Below are positions 4,950 through 7,383 of a stretch of 7,383 nt of DNA, one piece after another. A program made the position numbers and the translations under genes. The DNA is from Rickettsiaceae bacterium 4572_127 (lineage in GTDB: Bacteria > Pseudomonadota > Alphaproteobacteria > Rs-D84 > NBLK01), in contig NBLK01000049.1 in the NCBI GenBank assembly GCA_002084505.1, positions 1 through 7,383 on the forward strand, written 5' to 3'. Under the pieces are notes generated by a model. It ran no database searches, had not been told where the DNA came from, and saw only the letters and a program-made list of their open reading frames with translations. Positions within the stretch are counted from its first letter, which is position 1; each line of letters starts with the position of its first letter.

Positions 4950-5684
4950 ATGAAACAATTCGATTTTTTAGAAAAAATAACAAAAAACGGAGGTATGGTT
5001 CAGATTCACTTAGATGTTGAAGCCACCTCATTGCGAGGAGAAGGATTTGCTATTGGTGGTTTTATAAGACAGGGGAAAAACATATTAACAGAATTTGAAC
5101 TTCTTTCAGAAGAAGGAGCAAAAAAAGCTGGGGATTGGGTAAAAGAAAATGTGCTGCCTCATTTAAAAGAAATGCCAACATGTAAAACTCAAAAAGAACT
5201 TAGGAAGTATTATTTTGATATATTCAATGCAGTAAAAGGAAAAGTTTTAGAACTTAATAAGTTAAATCCTTGGGACACTTCTGTTTTAAGACAAAAATTT
5301 GCTGTTGTCTACGATAATGGAATGCCAGTAGAGTCTCAGTTTGAGATGGATTGTTGGAAACAAGCCCTAGAAAATGCAAAAGATGATGAGAAATTTGGAA
5401 TTGAACTTGGTGGAGCTTATATGCCAATAGAAATATCAACTGTTTTAGATGTAAAAGGCTATAATCCTGATTTGCCTAGAAGTGAAGCTGCTGAAGCTTT
5501 GGGAGTTATTGGTCCTAAGCATAACCCACTCGTTGATGCAAAGCAGTCAGCAGCAGTTTATGATGCTGCTATGAAAAAATTACCAATATTAAATAAATAT
5601 AAAACCAGTAAAGCAACGGTTTATAATGTAGCAACTTTAGTTTCTGACCAAAAAATCATTTCAGATAAAGATACACATAGATAA
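4950..5684 (+). CDS. DEDDh-type 3'-5' exonuclease (DnaQ/RNase T-like)
   Basis: The 244-residue protein shows the ordered motifs of a DEDDh exonuclease. Exo I is HLDVEATSL with D22 and E24. A plausible Exo II lies around VVYDNGMPVESQF (119-131, probably D122). Exo III is HNPLVDAKQSAAVY with H191 and D196 in the H-x4-D arrangement. These residues bind two metal ions and remove nucleotides from DNA or RNA 3' ends. The family includes the DNA polymerase III proofreading subunit, RNase T and oligoribonuclease, and the substrate cannot be told here. About 95 residues between Exo I and Exo II, including KTQKELRKYYFDIFNAVKGK, are longer than in oligoribonuclease. The ATG at 4950 has an AAGGAG five bases upstream. 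The KH-domain gene follows after 100 bp on the same strand, suggesting joint expression and an RNA substrate. The protein ends in a polar tail after residue 230. Confidence 0.75.
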   Translation: MKQFDFLEKITKNGGMVQIHLDVEATSLRGEGFAIGGFIRQGKNILTEFELLSEEGAKKAGDWVKENVLPHLKEMPTCKTQKELRKYYFDIFNAVKGKVLELNKLNPWDTSVLRQKFAVVYDNGMPVESQFEMDCWKQALENAKDDEKFGIELGGAYMPIEISTVLDVKGYNPDLPRSEAAEALGVIGPKHNPLVDAKQSAAVYDAAMKKLPILNKYKTSKATVYNVATLVSDQKIISDKDTHR

Positions 5685-5784
5685 AAAAATGGCTTTTAAT
5701 ACTATTAAAAATGCTGAATTTAAAGATAGTATTGATGTAAATAAAACTAAATGAAAAATGATAACATTAAAAAAGGATGAAATC

Positions 5785-7305
5785 ATGTTAGAAGAAGAAT
5801 CAAAACTACGCTGGCCAACAATTGGTGGAGACGAGAGAATATTGGCAGAAAAGTTAAAAAAGAGAGGTTTATCTGTTGTACAACATGGCCGAAGTGGATT
5901 TTCTGTTAGAAATTCGTATGAAATTCTACATTCTAATGGAATTCTGACACAGAAAACATTAGCTGAGGTAGATGTTATTTTAAAAGAAGAATTTTTTAAT
6001 ACAGTTACTGGAAAACTTGAAGCTTTTGATAAATATTTTGATAAAGACAATTCTGATTTAAATAAGGTTTATTCTCTTGTTCAAACAGGAGCTGATTTTG
6101 ATTTATATCGAATAATGGATAGTGATAAATATGAAACCATTGCAAGTATTCGTATTTCAAAAACGAAAGATTCTAGGCAAGGAATAGATCATACATATCT
6201 AGATTTAGTTATTCATAAAGAACGCTTACTTAAAGACAAAAGAAAAATTATAAAATTTGAAGTTCCAAAAAAAATGATTGGAAAAATCATTGGAAAAAAT
6301 GGAAGTAATATTAAAGATTATACCCAAAGATACGACAAGCATTTTAAGGTTGAGCAAATTGAAAGCGAGAAAATACAAGAAATCGTTAATAAAAAATCAA
6401 AAGAATTCTTTAAAAATCAAGACAATAATTTAGAAACAGCACTTGCTTATTTTAATAATTTATCTATTGATGTAACTGAATATACGAGTATCTCTTCTGT
6501 GGGAAAAGAAGCCTTAAAATCTTTTTTGAATGAATTATTAAAGAAGAAAATATCAACAATTAAATACTTTATTAAAGAAGAAGAAGAAAGAAAAGAAAGA
6601 GATCGCAAAACTGAAATTGATACGTTTATTAAAGCTTTTCATACTCAATTGGAAGATACTTTTTTAAATATAACAGATACAGATTTAGAAAAGTTTTTTG
6701 ATGAATATATTCTATCTTCCGGTAATTCAGTTAATTTGTCTAAAAAAACAATTTCAGAAATAAAAATAACAATGAAGAAAGAAAAAAATGCTGAAAAGAA
6801 GCGCTTAGAAAGAGAAAAACAAAACAAAATTGAAAAAATACACTCTGATATTGATGGATTTATAAATAATTTTTACAAACAAAATCATAAGTTTTGTCAA
6901 AAAAAAGAAATAACTCGTTTTGTTGAAAAATATTTTAAAAACAACGATCTTAATTCTTTTTATGGATCTAATGATAATGATAGTATTGAAAATATAACCC
7001 AAAATCACTATGATGCTTATAAAAAACAGATAGAGACATTTAAAAAAAATCTTAAAAAATTAAGAAAAATTTATCATTCTGTTGTTTGGGATGAGATTAC
7101 AAATGTCAATGGTGAAATCCATCGAAAAGCTGGGGATAGCAAGGCAAGTAAAGGTCGTATTTTTTCAGCTGTTAACTTAGAAGCAAAAAACTTAGTTTTT
7201 CCAACAAACTGGTATGATGTTGATATTATAAAAGAAGATTACCATGGGGGTTGTTATCTTGACAATGCTGGTTTTGTGGAAGAAGAATGCCAATTCACAT
7301 CCTAA
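5785..7305 (+). CDS. KH-domain (type I) RNA-binding protein with a charged, probably repetitive C-terminal half
   Basis: I do not recognise the whole protein (506 residues). The one clear domain is a type I KH fold near 155-205: IIKFEVPKKMIGKIIGKNGS, whose GKNG loop (170-173) is the nucleic-acid-binding signature. Bacterial type I KH domains are otherwise best known from polynucleotide phosphorylase. Residues 1-150 are globular-looking but unassigned. Residues about 205-430 are rich in Lys, Glu and Asn, predicted helical or coiled coil, and look like degenerate repeats (IDTFIKAFHTQL near 278 and IDGFINNFYKQN near 356). The tail 430-506 is aromatic and again globular. I chose the ATG at 5785 because AAGGA (5773-5777) precedes it by seven bases. 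An ATG at 5758 in frame lacks such a site. The gene follows the exonuclease gene, and its last codons overlap an IS30 transposase end on the other strand, so the original C-terminus may be lost. Confidence 0.75.
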   Translation: MLEEESKLRWPTIGGDERILAEKLKKRGLSVVQHGRSGFSVRNSYEILHSNGILTQKTLAEVDVILKEEFFNTVTGKLEAFDKYFDKDNSDLNKVYSLVQTGADFDLYRIMDSDKYETIASIRISKTKDSRQGIDHTYLDLVIHKERLLKDKRKIIKFEVPKKMIGKIIGKNGSNIKDYTQRYDKHFKVEQIESEKIQEIVNKKSKEFFKNQDNNLETALAYFNNLSIDVTEYTSISSVGKEALKSFLNELLKKKISTIKYFIKEEEERKERDRKTEIDTFIKAFHTQLEDTFLNITDTDLEKFFDEYILSSGNSVNLSKKTISEIKITMKKEKNAEKKRLEREKQNKIEKIHSDIDGFINNFYKQNHKFCQKKEITRFVEKYFKNNDLNSFYGSNDNDSIENITQNHYDAYKKQIETFKKNLKKLRKIYHSVVWDEITNVNGEIHRKAGDSKASKGRIFSAVNLEAKNLVFPTNWYDVDIIKEDYHGGCYLDNAGFVEEECQFTS

Positions 7306-7383
7306 ATGCGACAAATTGGTCACAATTCATCATAGCCTCTTCTGGCGTTTTATAGTCTAACACTTTTCTCGGTCTTTTGTTAA
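7282..7383 (-). mobile_element. End of an IS30-family insertion sequence, exact boundary uncertain
   Basis: The transposase 3' end lies at 7295, and IS30 elements usually carry terminal inverted repeats of about 20-30 bp right around or just past the transposase stop. The element tip is therefore expected near 7280-7295. The other end is not in the window, so neither the inverted repeat nor a target duplication can be confirmed. The left coordinate given is an estimate. Confidence 0.5.
7295..7383 (-). CDS. IS30-family transposase, C-terminal fragment (runs off right edge)
   Basis: Reading inward from the right edge on the minus strand gives 28 codons, NKRPRKVLDYKTPEEAMMNC and on to VAFRM, then TGA at 7297-7295. 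The block NKRPRKVLDYKTPEEA is the highly conserved C-terminal end of IS30-family DDE transposases (typically NNRPRKxLGYKTP). The catalytic residues lie outside the window. The stop codon falls within the last codons of the convergent KH gene (11-base overlap), which is expected if the element inserted there. Confidence 0.85.
   Translation of the reverse strand, partial: NKRPRKVLDYKTPEEAMMNCDQFVAFRM

Noticed and set aside
5689..5754. 21-codon ORF between the exonuclease and KH genes
   Set aside because: It has no ribosome binding site, no recognisable content and is within chance expectation for this AT content.
6645..7008. Minus-strand frames within the KH gene
   Set aside because: Phe/Ile-rich translations are the reverse of Lys/Asn/Glu-rich AT-biased codons on the real coding strand.

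Overview
The window is AT-rich and most likely comes from an alphaproteobacterium, probably a host-associated one. The ribosomal protein S4 remnant carries alphaproteobacterial signatures (the NLWGRAKSPLN block and the VPYPV...FYSR end), and S20 and GreA fit the same assignment. The low GC, a decayed ribosomal gene copy and an insertion-sequence end suggest a Rickettsiales- or Holosporales-like lineage. That placement is inference from sequence flavour, not a phylogeny.

Positions 1-2695 (minus strand): a lipoprotein gene with an OmpA/Pal peptidoglycan-binding domain comes first. Next is rpsT (S20) behind a near-consensus sigma70 promoter. Two unrecognised, tightly packed genes follow, then the 5' part of a gene resembling sufD (Fe-S cluster assembly), which runs off the left edge. 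The first unrecognised gene looks frameshifted near its 5' end. The rpsT-to-sufD genes are probably one operon.

Positions 2696-4382 (plus strand): a divergent promoter zone and a possible 37-residue secreted peptide lead into a uracil-DNA glycosylase-superfamily gene with a weak TTG start. About 320 bp without a recognisable gene follow. Then comes a broken rpsD that keeps its ribosome binding site, N-terminal 77 codons, C-terminal 35 codons and terminator, but has lost the middle (including the S4 RNA-binding domain) and changes frame at the junction. Between it and greA lies a 204-bp fold-back element with perfect 18-bp terminal inverted repeats.

Positions 4383-7383 (plus strand): greA is followed by an accessory two-gene unit. 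It has its own promoter and a perfect palindrome placed like an operator. The first gene encodes a DEDDh (DnaQ/RNase T-like) 3'-5' exonuclease. The second encodes an unrecognised 506-residue protein with a type I KH RNA-binding domain and a charged C-terminal half that appears to contain degenerate repeats. The C-terminal end of an IS30-family transposase enters from the right edge on the opposite strand and overlaps the KH gene's 3' end, so the KH gene may be truncated by the insertion. The exonuclease/KH pair is the best candidate here for an undescribed system: a nuclease with an RNA-recognition partner, possibly autoregulated and next to a mobile element. Nothing in the sequence proves a defence or any other specific role.
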